From positions 1 to 43,508 of IMG/VR virus record IMGVR_UViG_3300020118_000073: DNA of 43,508 bases. One strand, written 5' to 3'. The notes under the pieces were generated by a model, which was given only the letters and a program-made list of their open reading frames with translations, ran no database searches and was not told where the DNA came from. The DNA is from a virus. Of the stretch, positions 16,474 through 24,439 are shown piece by piece (the stretch's first letter is position 1; every line of letters starts with the position of its first letter). The translations under genes and the position numbers were made by a program.

Positions 16474-16797
16474 TCACTGGAAGTAGAAGCTTGTGTACGC
16501 TGGCCCGACTTCGTCCGATTCCTGATTGACGTCCATCAGCTGGGGCTCGCTGCCATCGGGGAAGATCACGCGATCATTCGTGCTGATGGGATCGACCGTG
16601 TCGAGCCACGCCTGGCCGCGCACTTGGACGAACTGGTTCGCTGGCCCGAGGATGTTCTGCGTTTTGAAGTTGATGCGGCAGAGATAGGTCTTCGCTGGCC
16701 CATAAGACGGCACGTTCTCGTCGTTGCGGCCGATGAAGGGCTGCACCGTTATCGTCTGCGTCATCATGTCAGTAAATTCGTCTGCGAAGATGCTCAC
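16474..16797 (-). CDS. Head closure / head-tail joining protein
   Basis: A 107-residue protein between the connector and the HK97 gp10-like protein, the head-closure place. The FADEFTDMMTQTITVQPFIG opening, then SYGPAKTYLCRINFKTQNI and DRVIFPDGSEPQLMDV, fits the SPP1 gp16/HK97 gp9 type small beta-barrel. GTG at 16797 gives a GTGA overlap with the upstream stop and is preferred over the longer frame to 16827. Confidence 0.7.
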   Translation of the reverse strand: MSIFADEFTDMMTQTITVQPFIGRNDENVPSYGPAKTYLCRINFKTQNILGPANQFVQVRGQAWLDTVDPISTNDRVIFPDGSEPQLMDVNQESDEVGPAYTSFYFQ

Positions 16798-16955
16798 CGA
16801 AGCCTCTCGATCTTCAGTCGCACGCATTGCCCATCGGGAACGAGATGCTGCCAGCCGTCACCCTTCTCGACGCGATTGTAGCCTGTGCATAGGACCGGCG
16901 TGCGACCGAATGGCCGCAACAGATAACCGAGCGCGATCAGCCACCAGTATTTCAT
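16794..16955 (-). CDS. Very small membrane-type protein
   Basis: A 53-residue product starting MKYWWLIALGYLLRPFG, so one N-terminal hydrophobic helix, then a polar part with two cysteines (VLCTGYNRV, GQCVRLKI). ATG 16955 overlaps the connector stop by 4 bases and its stop overlaps the head-closure GTG by 4, which supports real translation. A membrane peptide in the connector block is odd. Function unknown. Confidence 0.55.
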   Translation of the reverse strand: MKYWWLIALGYLLRPFGRTPVLCTGYNRVEKGDGWQHLVPDGQCVRLKIERLR

Positions 16956-17752
16956 GAGCCGTCCGACGTGTTCCACGCCTCCTCGCTGGTGTTGTTCTTG
17001 CCCGCCTTGTTGTCAAACTGGCCCTGGCCGCGGAAGGGCGGCTTCACGCGATCGGTGTTGGAATTGACCTTGAGGCGGTCGGCCCAGCTGATGCCGCCAG
17101 AATAGGGCTGGACGCCGAACGTGTTGCCTCGCGCCTCCAGATCTGCAGCCAGCGTGGCATAGGCCTTGGCGATGTCGCCCCAGCTGATCTGCAGATCTCC
17201 GACGCGCTTGTTCGGCTTGCGGGCGTACTTGGCCTGCAGATTGCGCGCGCACTGCGCCGCCGCCAGCATCGGATTGGTAAACTGCGTAAGCACATAGTCG
17301 ATCTCGGCGTCCATGATCTGGGCGTTGTCGACGTCGGTGTCGTTGATCCAGAAGCGCACGGCATCGCGCTCATTGATGCTGGGGTCGCCGCTATAGGTCG
17401 CGATCGGTTTGATGCCGACCTGCCAGCGTCCGATCTCGACGGTCGTTTCGTTGCCGCTGCTGTCGGTAAGGACCGCGCGATGAATGTAGAACCCTACAAG
17501 CGCCGCGCTTTCTCCAGTCATGATGTTCGGCTGGAAGATCCCGCCCGTGCCGCCATTGATCTTGGAAACGCCGCCTAGCGTGAACGCCTTGCTGATGACC
17601 GGAGCCGAATCGGCATCGCGTTGCGCGGACCAGACGATCTCGACCATGCTGGAGATGTCGATCGGCGTGCCAGAGCCGTCGCGCGTTGTGAACTGCGGAT
17701 AGGCCGCGTCGCCAGCGTAGCTTTCGAAGTTCTGTTTGACCGCAGCGCTCAT
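16952..17752 (-). CDS. Two-domain protein: BppU-like N-part fused to head-tail connector
   Basis: A 266-residue protein. Residues 1-120 are beta-rich (FTTRDGSGTPIDISSMVEIV, AALVGFYIHRAVLTDSSG, VEIGRWQVGI), like the N-terminal Ig-type domain of BppU-like proteins. Residues about 120-210 are the helical connector type (RDAVRFWINDTDVDNAQIMD, AAQCARNLQAKYAR, VGDLQISWGDIAKAYATLA), which binds the portal from below. The C-terminus is Asn/Gly-rich. ATG 17752 overlaps the fibre gene stop by 4 bases. The connector call is firm; the N-domain call is by general look. Confidence 0.75.
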   Translation of the reverse strand: MSAAVKQNFESYAGDAAYPQFTTRDGSGTPIDISSMVEIVWSAQRDADSAPVISKAFTLGGVSKINGGTGGIFQPNIMTGESAALVGFYIHRAVLTDSSGNETTVEIGRWQVGIKPIATYSGDPSINERDAVRFWINDTDVDNAQIMDAEIDYVLTQFTNPMLAAAQCARNLQAKYARKPNKRVGDLQISWGDIAKAYATLAADLEARGNTFGVQPYSGGISWADRLKVNSNTDRVKPPFRGQGQFDNKAGKNNTSEEAWNTSDGS

Positions 17753-20238
17753 TCGTCCACCTCACCCTTCAGGTCGGCTTGCGACTTTGTAGCATCAAGC
17801 GTGGCCTCCGTCTTGGTGGCGCTAAGGTCCGCCTGCGCCTTGGTCGCGGCAAGGTTCGCTTCGTTTTTTTGCGCCAGAAGCACAGCCTGCGAATCGATAG
17901 CGTTAAGGCGAGGCCGATTGAAGAGGTTTCGGCCTGGCCTGGAAATCGGAATGCCCCAAGCGGCAGCAACTCGCGCGAGATGCTCGACGACGAAGTTGAC
18001 CCCGGCCGAGATCAGACCGCCGAAGTGGCTGACTGGCAGCGTGCTATCGGACCGCACGGCCGCAACGTGGGAAGTTTCGACGCCAGAATGCGAGCGCAGA
18101 TCGCCGGTGCGCGATATTTGCGGTCCTTGATCGCCTTGCGCCCTGGCGGCGTGCGCAACGGGGTCGGCGCGATCGCCCGCGACCGTCGCTCCATGCGCGA
18201 CCTGGGCGAGCGTGTCGCCGATCGACTGCGTGACCGTGCCGTCATGAGAAACGGGGACCGTCTCGTCGCCATTGACCGCGGCGCGATGCGCGACCGGAAT
18301 TGTCCGGTCCTCCTGAAGTCCGACTAGGTGAGCTGCTGGGTCGGAGCCGTCTTCACGCACGCCGGCCAGGTGCTCAGCCTGGACGAGCCGGTTTGATTGC
18401 AGATTGCCGGAATGCGAGGTCTGAACGCCTTCGGACGACTGTGCGCCGGCGAGGTGCTCGACTGGGGTGCTGGGACCGCCTTGCTCTCCCGCCAAGTGCT
18501 CGGCAGGGACGCCGCTGCCACCTTGCGCACCAGCGCCATGGGCCAAATTCAACAGCGTGTCGCCCACCGCCTGCGCTGCACTGGCGCCATGCGCGACCGG
18601 GATTGTCTCGTCGCCATTGATGTTCGCCAGGTGCTCGGTCGGGACGTTGGCGTCACCGCGTTCGCCGGCGCCGTGCGCCACTGGGTCGCGCTGGTCGGAT
18701 GCTTCGCCCGCAAGATGCTCGGTCGGCGTGGTGCCTGTTGAGGCTTCGCCGGCCAGGTGCGCGACCGGATCGACGCCATCGCTGCGCTCGCTGGCGAGGT
18801 GCTCGGCGTAAACAGTCTCGCCCGACACTTCATTCGCGGCGTGCGAGGTCTGTACGGATTGCGCCGACTGCTCGCCCGCGCCATGAGCCACCGGCACGGT
18901 CGGCCCAGATTGCTCTGCGACCAAGTGCTCGGCGTAAACGGTGCTGGTCGATACTTCGTTGGCCGCGTGAGACGTTGGGTCCGTGCCGTCGAAGCGCTCG
19001 CCGACCAGGTGCTCGGTCGGGATTATTGGCGTCGATTGTTCGCCTGCGAGGTGCTCGGTGTTGACCGCTGGCGAGGAAACCTCATTGGCCGCATGAGAGG
19101 TCGGCACGGATTCCGACGAAACTTCGTTCGCGGCATGCGCCACCGGCACCAAAGGCGAAGATTGCTCTCCTGCAAGATGCTCAGCATAAATCTGCGGAGT
19201 CGATTGCTCGCCGACGAGGTGCTCGCCCGAGACGATCGGCGACGACACTTCGTTCGCTCTGTGTGCTGCCGGGACTAGCGGCGAAGACTGCTCTCCTGCG
19301 CCGTGGGCGACTGGATCGGTTTGGCTCGTTTGCTCGGCGACCAAGTGCTCGGCGTAGGTTTGCGGGGTGCTCTGGACTGCGGCGCCGTGCGCGACCGGAA
19401 TCGGTTTGCCAGCGACCTGGCTCGCGTTGCTGACCACGAAGGGCCAGTCTGACGTCAGCGCGAAAGAACCAAGGTTGACCCAAGTTTTGCTCGCCTGGAC
19501 CGGATAAAACATGTCCCAGGGATGCTGGTACAGATCCTGAGCATCATTGTCGCTTAATAGATAGCCCTGATAGAACCGCGCGAGATGAAGATTGATTGTT
19601 GGTGTTGCGAAGTTCCCGCTCGTATCTGCGCAGAGAAAGAAAACATTTGTCTTCGTCGGGTTACTCATTAACTGAGACTGGTCGTAAATCTTTACGCCGT
19701 TCAGATAAATCTTAGTTCCGATGTTCCCTTGCTTAGACAGAACGATGTGTGACGTCACGCCCGCATTCAGCAGTCCAGAGCCGATCTGAATGATAAAGGG
19801 AGAGCCAGTGTCCCACGGAACCCAATTCAAGTCCGTCAGGCTTGAGGCTACTTCGTAGTCGTAGCCGCCGTCAGCTGCATTGCCACCAAAGTCGAACAGA
19901 CGATCGAATTGTGCAGCACCAGCACCGGTAGCCGTAAATAGAAATTCAGAACTGAATGCAAGATTGCCAATGCCGGGACTGCCCCAATCAACTGATGCCG
20001 GATAATAAAATCCGCTTGTCCCGTTGGCAGCGATGATGCCTTTTCCGGGTCTGTTTATGTTGATGTTGGGGCGAGTGCCGGCGATGCTGGCAGCCGTCCC
20101 AGAAATCATTTCTATAAGGCCGTTGCCGTAGTGGGCGCTGACGGCGCGCGTCACGCGCTGACCGAGCCTGTGGCTTCTGTTTATGGCAGCTGGGAACTGC
20201 GGCTGAATCGCGTTTCTGACCGGAAGTATCAGCGGCAT
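17749..20238 (-). CDS. 829-residue repeat fibre with LamG-like head
   Basis: Residues 1-275 resemble a concanavalin/LamG jelly-roll (NLAFSSEFLFTATGAG, GTKIYLNGVKIYDQSQ, INLHLARFYQGYLLSD followed by NDAQDLYQHPW). Residues about 278-758 are some 34 copies of a 14-residue unit with a near-invariant His at position 7, such as PIIPTEHLVGERFD or ESVPTSHAANEVSS. Two units are lengthened by a GDTL insertion. The last 70 residues include 7-residue-type repeats (ATKAQADLSATKTEATLDAT), likely coiled coil. Regular spacing suggests a long beta-structured fibre, perhaps with metal held by the His rows. It lies between beta-rich virion genes and the connector, so it could be a head fibre as well as a tail fibre. 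Confidence 0.8.
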   Translation of the reverse strand: MPLILPVRNAIQPQFPAAINRSHRLGQRVTRAVSAHYGNGLIEMISGTAASIAGTRPNININRPGKGIIAANGTSGFYYPASVDWGSPGIGNLAFSSEFLFTATGAGAAQFDRLFDFGGNAADGGYDYEVASSLTDLNWVPWDTGSPFIIQIGSGLLNAGVTSHIVLSKQGNIGTKIYLNGVKIYDQSQLMSNPTKTNVFFLCADTSGNFATPTINLHLARFYQGYLLSDNDAQDLYQHPWDMFYPVQASKTWVNLGSFALTSDWPFVVSNASQVAGKPIPVAHGAAVQSTPQTYAEHLVAEQTSQTDPVAHGAGEQSSPLVPAAHRANEVSSPIVSGEHLVGEQSTPQIYAEHLAGEQSSPLVPVAHAANEVSSESVPTSHAANEVSSPAVNTEHLAGEQSTPIIPTEHLVGERFDGTDPTSHAANEVSTSTVYAEHLVAEQSGPTVPVAHGAGEQSAQSVQTSHAANEVSGETVYAEHLASERSDGVDPVAHLAGEASTGTTPTEHLAGEASDQRDPVAHGAGERGDANVPTEHLANINGDETIPVAHGASAAQAVGDTLLNLAHGAGAQGGSGVPAEHLAGEQGGPSTPVEHLAGAQSSEGVQTSHSGNLQSNRLVQAEHLAGVREDGSDPAAHLVGLQEDRTIPVAHRAAVNGDETVPVSHDGTVTQSIGDTLAQVAHGATVAGDRADPVAHAARAQGDQGPQISRTGDLRSHSGVETSHVAAVRSDSTLPVSHFGGLISAGVNFVVEHLARVAAAWGIPISRPGRNLFNRPRLNAIDSQAVLLAQKNEANLAATKAQADLSATKTEATLDATKSQADLKGEVDE
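17965..19407 (-). repeat. Tandem 42-base coding repeats (about 34 units)
   Basis: Diverged 42-base units encode the 14-residue His-centred repeat of the fibre gene. Commonest residues are x-x-V-P-V-A-H-L-A-G-E-Q-S-S with E/S before the His in many units. Units divide into EHL, AHG and SHAANEV subtypes that recur in no strict order. Two 18-residue units containing VGDTLLNLAHG and IGDTLAQVAHG are the exceptions. Confidence 0.85.
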
Positions 20239-20241
20239 TTA

Positions 20242-20691
20242 TCATGCCACCGTCGCACTGATTTCTGCTGTCTCCACCGTTCCAGTTGTGAGCGCAACAC
20301 CAAGGTCGTTCTTCAGCACCAGTTTGAAGTGAGCCGGGATATAACCGAGAACCTGCAAGATGCTGAACGTGGCAATTTCCGTCACGCTGGATGACGCAAG
20401 TGGGATGACGCCAACAAATTTTAGGTTCGGCTCGTCGGTCGTGCTCGTGCCACTGGTCGGACCCGAGCGATAATTTGTCCCGTCCAAACTTTCCTGAAGA
20501 AATAGGACGACTTGCTTGTTTCCAGACGGCGTATTGGTCGTCGCGACGTCGACCTCGATGATGACATCGAGCGGCTGGTTGGTCGTGCAATTATAGTCAG
20601 CTGACTGGACATAGGTCGCGCTCGCAAGCGTGCTGAGCCCCGTGACCGTTAAGGCAGTTCGTGTCCCAACAATCTGTTTGACGGTTGCCAT
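20242..20691 (-). CDS. Beta-rich virion protein, unknown family
   Basis: A 149-residue protein made mostly of predicted strands (PLDVIIEVDVATTNTPSGNK, QVVLFLQESLDGTNY, HFKLVLKNDLGVALTTG), a pattern of single-domain beta sandwiches used as capsid or fibre decorations. It sits directly before the fibre gene, three bases apart. No family name could be given. The low charge and many Thr/Ser suit an extracellular virion part. Confidence 0.65.
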   Translation of the reverse strand: MATVKQIVGTRTALTVTGLSTLASATYVQSADYNCTTNQPLDVIIEVDVATTNTPSGNKQVVLFLQESLDGTNYRSGPTSGTSTTDEPNLKFVGVIPLASSSVTEIATFSILQVLGYIPAHFKLVLKNDLGVALTTGTVETAEISATVA

Positions 20692-21057
20692 TTAGGCCAC
20701 GCTCACGGGGTTCCAAGCGCTCGACGTGTCCATGAATGTGCCGTAGTGCACCCACGGATTTGCCGCGTTTATTTCCGCCTGAAACGCCGTCCACACTGCC
20801 TGAAGGCGCGCTTCCCCGGCTGCGATCGTGTCGCCCGGAGCCATCGTCGCTATGTCCACGCGCTCCGTCACTGACCCATTTTGTAGAGCTGTGTTGTCGG
20901 CGGCAGCAGCATCTTTCCATGCCGAAACCATGCTCGTCTGCTTCGCGGCGTAGAATGGCTGTCGCGCTGCAGGAACGTCAGCCCACATGAGATAACGATA
21001 GGTGATCGGAGCGGCGTTCAACTGTTCTAGAATGATGATGCGTTTCGTGATCGCCAT
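20692..21057 (-). CDS. Hypothetical virion-region protein
   Basis: A 121-residue protein: a basic N-terminal strand (AITKRIIILEQLNAAP), then YRYLMWADVPAARQPFYAAK and a helical middle (QAVWTAFQAEINAANPWVHY). The block is typical of a conserved but unnamed phage family found near structural genes. It is spaced two bases from the small gene upstream and next to the 149-residue gene downstream. Role unknown, probably virion or assembly. Confidence 0.65.
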   Translation of the reverse strand: MAITKRIIILEQLNAAPITYRYLMWADVPAARQPFYAAKQTSMVSAWKDAAAADNTALQNGSVTERVDIATMAPGDTIAAGEARLQAVWTAFQAEINAANPWVHYGTFMDTSSAWNPVSVA

Positions 21058-21059
21058 TT

Positions 21060-21218
21060 TCAGCCACCTTCATTTGCGCGCTGGGAGAGTTGAACGAACT
21101 TCGTGTCGCTTTGGGGATTGAACGTGCTGGAGACCGCAAGGACCACTGTCTTGGACGAAGTCGAGAGTGCTGGCACTGGCGTCAGCACCACCGTTTGGGC
21201 TGAAAACGCCGTCGCCAT
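21060..21218 (-). CDS. Small Thr/Val-rich protein
   Basis: A 52-residue product from ATG 21218 (MATAFSAQTVVLTPVPAL), beta-prone and polar. A longer frame to 21359 exists but its extra part is a basic shadow of the neighbouring gene. It starts in the junction with the 97-residue Ig-like gene and ends just before the next ATG. Function unknown. Confidence 0.5.
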   Translation of the reverse strand: MATAFSAQTVVLTPVPALSTSSKTVVLAVSSTFNPQSDTKFVQLSQRANEGG

Positions 21219-21219
21219 T

Positions 21220-21513
21220 CTAAACCCCTGTGAGTGTGTCGACCGTTGTGCCCGCCCTGTCTGGCGAACCAGGCAGATAGGCAACAACATAATAGTTTTT
21301 CGAGCGGTCCGGCACCAGGCAGCTATAGGTGCCGTCGCTGTTCGAGGTCGTTGTGCCAACCGGCAAGTTGGTCAGCGTATCGAAGACGAAGACGTTGGCG
21401 CCAGCGATCGCGGCTCCGCTCAGATCGACCACGCTGCCGCTGATGAAGGGCGGCAACACATAATCCGGGTACGACGCGGTGAATTTTACGCTGACTCCCG
21501 CCGGCCCGATCAT
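21220..21513 (-). CDS. Ig-like / carboxypeptidase-regulatory-type domain protein
   Basis: A 97-residue protein holding a single beta-sandwich like CarboxypepD_reg domains: SGSVVDLSGAAIAGANVFVF, then TTTSNSDGTYSCLVPD, YYVVAYLPGSPDRAGTT. Such domains decorate phage heads and fibres and bind surface carbohydrate in some cases. ATG 21513 shares the TAATG junction with the upstream stop; a longer frame to 21585 is upstream shadow. The context is virion structure; carbohydrate binding is only a family possibility. Confidence 0.7.
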   Translation of the reverse strand: MIGPAGVSVKFTASYPDYVLPPFISGSVVDLSGAAIAGANVFVFDTLTNLPVGTTTSNSDGTYSCLVPDRSKNYYVVAYLPGSPDRAGTTVDTLTGV

Positions 21514-22049
21514 TAGTTGAGCGATCGCCAGATATGCCAGCGCGGAATCACGGAAGGCGCGACCGAGAAGGTAATGCCAATCCAAAGGCCCGATGCGATG
21601 GACGTGTCAACCGATGTGTTCGCCGTGCCGCCGCAAGTAACGACCGTCGACGAGGCGGCCGTCGCAACAGCGCCGTTCGAGACCCAGTATCCCGCTCCGA
21701 AGGCCAGCGAGTTCGCACCGGGAAGCTGGACCTGCCGAAATGTCAGCCAATAGCGGAAGATGAAGGCTGGCGTCGTGATCGACGGGACATAGTTTTGCGT
21801 GGGCGACGCGCCGAGCGAAGTGCCGCCAATGACAAGGCCGTATCGCGGCTGGATGATAAGCGTGCCGGCCGTGCCGGTGGTGGCTGTGCCGCCGACCGTC
21901 AGCTCGTAAACCTTGCCGGCGCGCGGCTCCATCGCGTTGATCGGAGTCAGCACGGTCGGAATGAGCACGGTCTCGGACGTCGCGGTGATCGTCGTGTAGT
22001 CGACGCCCAGCGGCTCGGTCAGCGTGTCGGCAAAGTACTGCCTGCTCAT
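21513..22049 (-). CDS. Beta-rich virion structural protein
   Basis: A 178-residue protein with many strands and few charges: TITATSETVLIPTVLTPINA, KVYELTVGGTATTGTAGTL, AFIFRYWLTFRQVQLPGANS, PRWHIWRSLN at the end. This is the look of capsid-fibre or decoration proteins; no family was recognised. It overlaps the upstream helical gene by 4 bases and shares the TAATG junction with the Ig-like gene. Confidence 0.65.
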   Translation of the reverse strand: MSRQYFADTLTEPLGVDYTTITATSETVLIPTVLTPINAMEPRAGKVYELTVGGTATTGTAGTLIIQPRYGLVIGGTSLGASPTQNYVPSITTPAFIFRYWLTFRQVQLPGANSLAFGAGYWVSNGAVATAASSTVVTCGGTANTSVDTSIASGLWIGITFSVAPSVIPRWHIWRSLN

Positions 22050-22360
22050 CGGTCGACTCCAAGGCTGAGGATGCGCTCGATACGCTCCGGGGTGCCGGGA
22101 ACGTCGGGATAGCGTTCAACGTGTGTCCTGCGGCCGCCGCTCAGCATGTAGGAATCAATCAGCTGCTGCTTCGCACGTCCGAAAAGATCGTCGAACAGCT
22201 TCTCGGCCTGCTGGCGCGTCGTCGCTTCCTGCTTGATCGCATTTACGGCGACTGAGACACCGGCGCACCAAACCTCTTCGCAAGTATGGCCGTGGTTCGC
22301 ACGCTCGTAAGCGCGGTGCAGATCGTTGAAGCCCAGACTGGTCGTGAGGCCGTTCGGCAT
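22046..22360 (-). CDS. Hypothetical helical protein in virion block
   Basis: A 104-residue protein, helical, charged, with LHRAYERANHGHTCEEVWCA, IKQEATTRQQAEKLFDDLFG and ERYPDVPGTPERIERILSLG. It contrasts with the beta-rich neighbours and could be an assembly factor. ATG 22360 lies four bases beyond the upstream stop at 22364; its own stop overlaps the next ATG by 4. No family was recognised. Confidence 0.6.
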   Translation of the reverse strand: MPNGLTTSLGFNDLHRAYERANHGHTCEEVWCAGVSVAVNAIKQEATTRQQAEKLFDDLFGRAKQQLIDSYMLSGGRRTHVERYPDVPGTPERIERILSLGVDR

Positions 22361-22363
22361 GTC

Positions 22364-23407
22364 TTAAACGCTGTTGCCAGCGCCTCGCAGAGTGAAGGAG
22401 GTTTTCGCCGGCGCAGTGCCAGCAGGGATCACGTATTGCAGCCACAAGCCCTCGGCGCCCGCCGCGTTCGGCGCGTTGCCGGACGGAAGATTCTGCGGTG
22501 ATGGGACATTCTGGCTCTGTGGCGCTGCGCCGGACGTGAAGGTGATCGCCGAGGAGTCGCCATTCGCTGGCAAGGTCTGCCGATTGGCTGCCGTGGCCGT
22601 GTCGTTCAGCGCCTTGCAAACGCCGAAGTTCAGCGTGCCGCCAGTCGGATCGGACTGCTTCGAGATGACCGCCTGCGTGAGCGCCGTAGCCGTGTTGTTG
22701 TTGACGCAGAAAACCTTCTCGTAAAACGTGCGCGAGGAGCCGCCCGGGACGTCGGCCGCGATGTTGTAGAAGACGCGGCGGATCGTCGTGACCTGGTTTG
22801 GCGACAGATCGAACAGCATGCCCTCGTGAACGTCGTAGGTCGACGCCGACGTTGGCGCCGTTCCCCAGTCGCGGTTGACATAGGCGAAGTCGCCGCTGAT
22901 GCGAACGATGCGGCGCAGCTGGAAATTCACGCCGGCTGGCGAGTTGTTCGTGATGCGGATGATCTGGCCGACGGCGACCGACGCGCCATCAGCCGCTGCA
23001 AGCTGGATAAACGGCTCAACTTGGCCCGATGTGTTGCCGCCGGACTGAGCGGTGTGCGCCGAAATGATCTTGGTATGGCTGATGGCTGCAATATCGCCGA
23101 CCGCTGTTGTTCCAGTCGCAACACCCTTCATGAGGCGCTCGAAGGTCTGCGAGCCGTTGACCAGGGTGGTGCCGTTCAGCGTCTTGGCCTCAGCCTGGCT
23201 GACGCCGGTCGCATCCAAGCCGGTCACTGTGAGGACGGCCGCGGTGTCGGAGGCGCTGGACGAGACGTAGTCCATGAGGCCGTTCGGGCTGATGTCGCTG
23301 AAGAACACCAGCGTCGACATGGTGACGGCGCCGCCGACCGTGGACGATTCGTCCTCCGGCATGTTCGCCGAGCCGTAGAAGTAAATCTGGTTTTGCGAAA
23401 CAGTCAC
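22364..23407 (-). CDS. Large beta-rich virion protein
   Basis: A 347-residue protein, Ala/Thr/Ser-rich, with YFYGSANMPEDESSTVGG at the N-terminus and repeated strand patterns (GQIIRITNNSPAGVNFQLRR, KVFCVNNNTATALTQAVISK, EGLWLQYVIPAGTAPAKTSF). Start is GTG at 23407, supported by AGGAGG six bases upstream. It lies between capsid and connector genes and is probably a surface component. No named family was recognised. Confidence 0.7.
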   Translation of the reverse strand: MTVSQNQIYFYGSANMPEDESSTVGGAVTMSTLVFFSDISPNGLMDYVSSSASDTAAVLTVTGLDATGVSQAEAKTLNGTTLVNGSQTFERLMKGVATGTTAVGDIAAISHTKIISAHTAQSGGNTSGQVEPFIQLAAADGASVAVGQIIRITNNSPAGVNFQLRRIVRISGDFAYVNRDWGTAPTSASTYDVHEGMLFDLSPNQVTTIRRVFYNIAADVPGGSSRTFYEKVFCVNNNTATALTQAVISKQSDPTGGTLNFGVCKALNDTATAANRQTLPANGDSSAITFTSGAAPQSQNVPSPQNLPSGNAPNAAGAEGLWLQYVIPAGTAPAKTSFTLRGAGNSV

Positions 23408-23417
23408 CGCCAGCCTC

Positions 23418-23750
23418 CTAGACCAAGGTGTATGTCAGAGCGCCGCCCACGGCAACGCTTGAGCTGAGAAGCAGATCGAGTTGTTCGCCGACATTGGTAT
23501 CGAACCAGCCATATTCATTGAAGGCGAGTGGCGCATTGGTGTTGGCGGCACAGTAGATCGGACCGGAAATGTCCACCGAGACGGGCGGGCTGACTGGCGT
23601 CGTCGATTGAAACCGCGCGTTGACCGATCCATTCGACGACAAAAACAGGGCGAGCACGCGGATCTTCTTGCCCGCAACGGCGGAGACGATCGGACGGCTC
23701 ACGCCCGATTCAATGATCGCACGGAAGACACCGCCTGGAATCGCAACCAT
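23418..23750 (-). CDS. Small beta-rich virion protein
   Basis: A 110-residue protein: KKIRVLALFLSSNGSVNARF and SGPIYCAANTNAPLAFNEYG, then LLLSSSVAVGGALTYTLV. The pattern is a single beta domain, common among unnamed phage capsid-associated proteins. It precedes the 347-residue gene by 10 bases and follows a 76-base gap with no gene. Confidence 0.65.
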   Translation of the reverse strand: MVAIPGGVFRAIIESGVSRPIVSAVAGKKIRVLALFLSSNGSVNARFQSTTPVSPPVSVDISGPIYCAANTNAPLAFNEYGWFDTNVGEQLDLLLSSSVAVGGALTYTLV

Positions 23751-23826
23751 TCAACTGCTCCCTAGCGAAAACGGCGCCGACGCCTTCGCGCCAGCGCCGC
23801 CCGGGGTTCACCCGTCCTCATGCAAC

Positions 23827-24078
23827 TTACGCTGTCGACATCTCCACCCAAGTCGGGCTGAGTTTTGTGTTCGTATTGCGATACCAGTTGCCGGTGTCGG
23901 CGCGGATCGCGACCGAGCCAATCCCGGCCCAGCCAGCGCCATCGCCGGACGTGCCGTTCGTGAGCGCGCCTGGCACCGAGAAAATCCAGATGCTGTTCGC
24001 GGGGTCGATCAAGTGACCGTCGCTCGCGATGGCACCCTTCGAACTGTAGTTGACGGGCGGCTGTTGCGTGCGCGCCAT
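23827..24078 (-). CDS. Small virion-region protein
   Basis: An 83-residue protein rich in Gly, Ser, Thr: SKGAIASDGHLIDPANSIWI, TNGTSGDGAGWAGIGSVAIR, DTGNWYRNTNTKLSPTWVEM. The DTGNWYRNTN.. SPTW run resembles endings of beta-structured surface proteins. ATG 24078 lies six bases downstream of the previous stop. Role unknown. Confidence 0.55.
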   Translation of the reverse strand: MARTQQPPVNYSSKGAIASDGHLIDPANSIWIFSVPGALTNGTSGDGAGWAGIGSVAIRADTGNWYRNTNTKLSPTWVEMSTA

Positions 24079-24084
24079 GCTGGC

Positions 24085-24411
24085 TTACTCCTGTTCGGTC
24101 TGCACCGCGGGGGCTTTGCGCGAACGCTTCACCTTCCGCTTTGCCGGCTTGCGCCCGCCCATCGCCAACAGGCGATCCAGCTTGGCCTCGACGTTGTCCA
24201 TGCGCTCGCACAAGGCGACAAGCACGGGATCGTGACCGCCATCCTCGCCAGTCATGCGCCCATCGTCGCCGATCAAGGTCACGTGTCCTTGCGAGACCAG
24301 AGCGCGGCGCGGCGCTTCTTCGAACGCCATCCACTCCTCTGTCGTGATGACATCGCCAGGCTTGCGGACCTTGCCGCCGAAAGGCATGTGCGTGTTCACT
24401 CGCGCCTGCAT
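24085..24411 (-). CDS. Hypothetical protein after major capsid
   Basis: A 108-residue protein: an N-terminal MPFGGKVRKPGDVITTEEW, a middle helix LVALCERMDNVEAKLDRLLA, and a basic tail KRKVKRSRKAPAV. GTG at 24414 and ATG at 24411 are next to each other; ATG is preferred because GGAG then sits at a normal distance. The middle helix may form a short coiled coil. It lies directly after the capsid gene; role unknown. Confidence 0.6.
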   Translation of the reverse strand: MQARVNTHMPFGGKVRKPGDVITTEEWMAFEEAPRRALVSQGHVTLIGDDGRMTGEDGGHDPVLVALCERMDNVEAKLDRLLAMGGRKPAKRKVKRSRKAPAVQTEQE

Positions 24412-24439
24412 CACTCTCTCCGTTCTGACGCCGTGGGGT

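Noticed and set aside
17965-19407. Regular 42-base repeats as a possible CRISPR array
   Set aside because: No separate repeat and spacer; the period is 14 codons of one open frame with conserved residues.
23751-23826. 76-base gap as a gene or regulatory site
   Set aside because: No open frame with a start, and no clear repeat, promoter or terminator could be seen.
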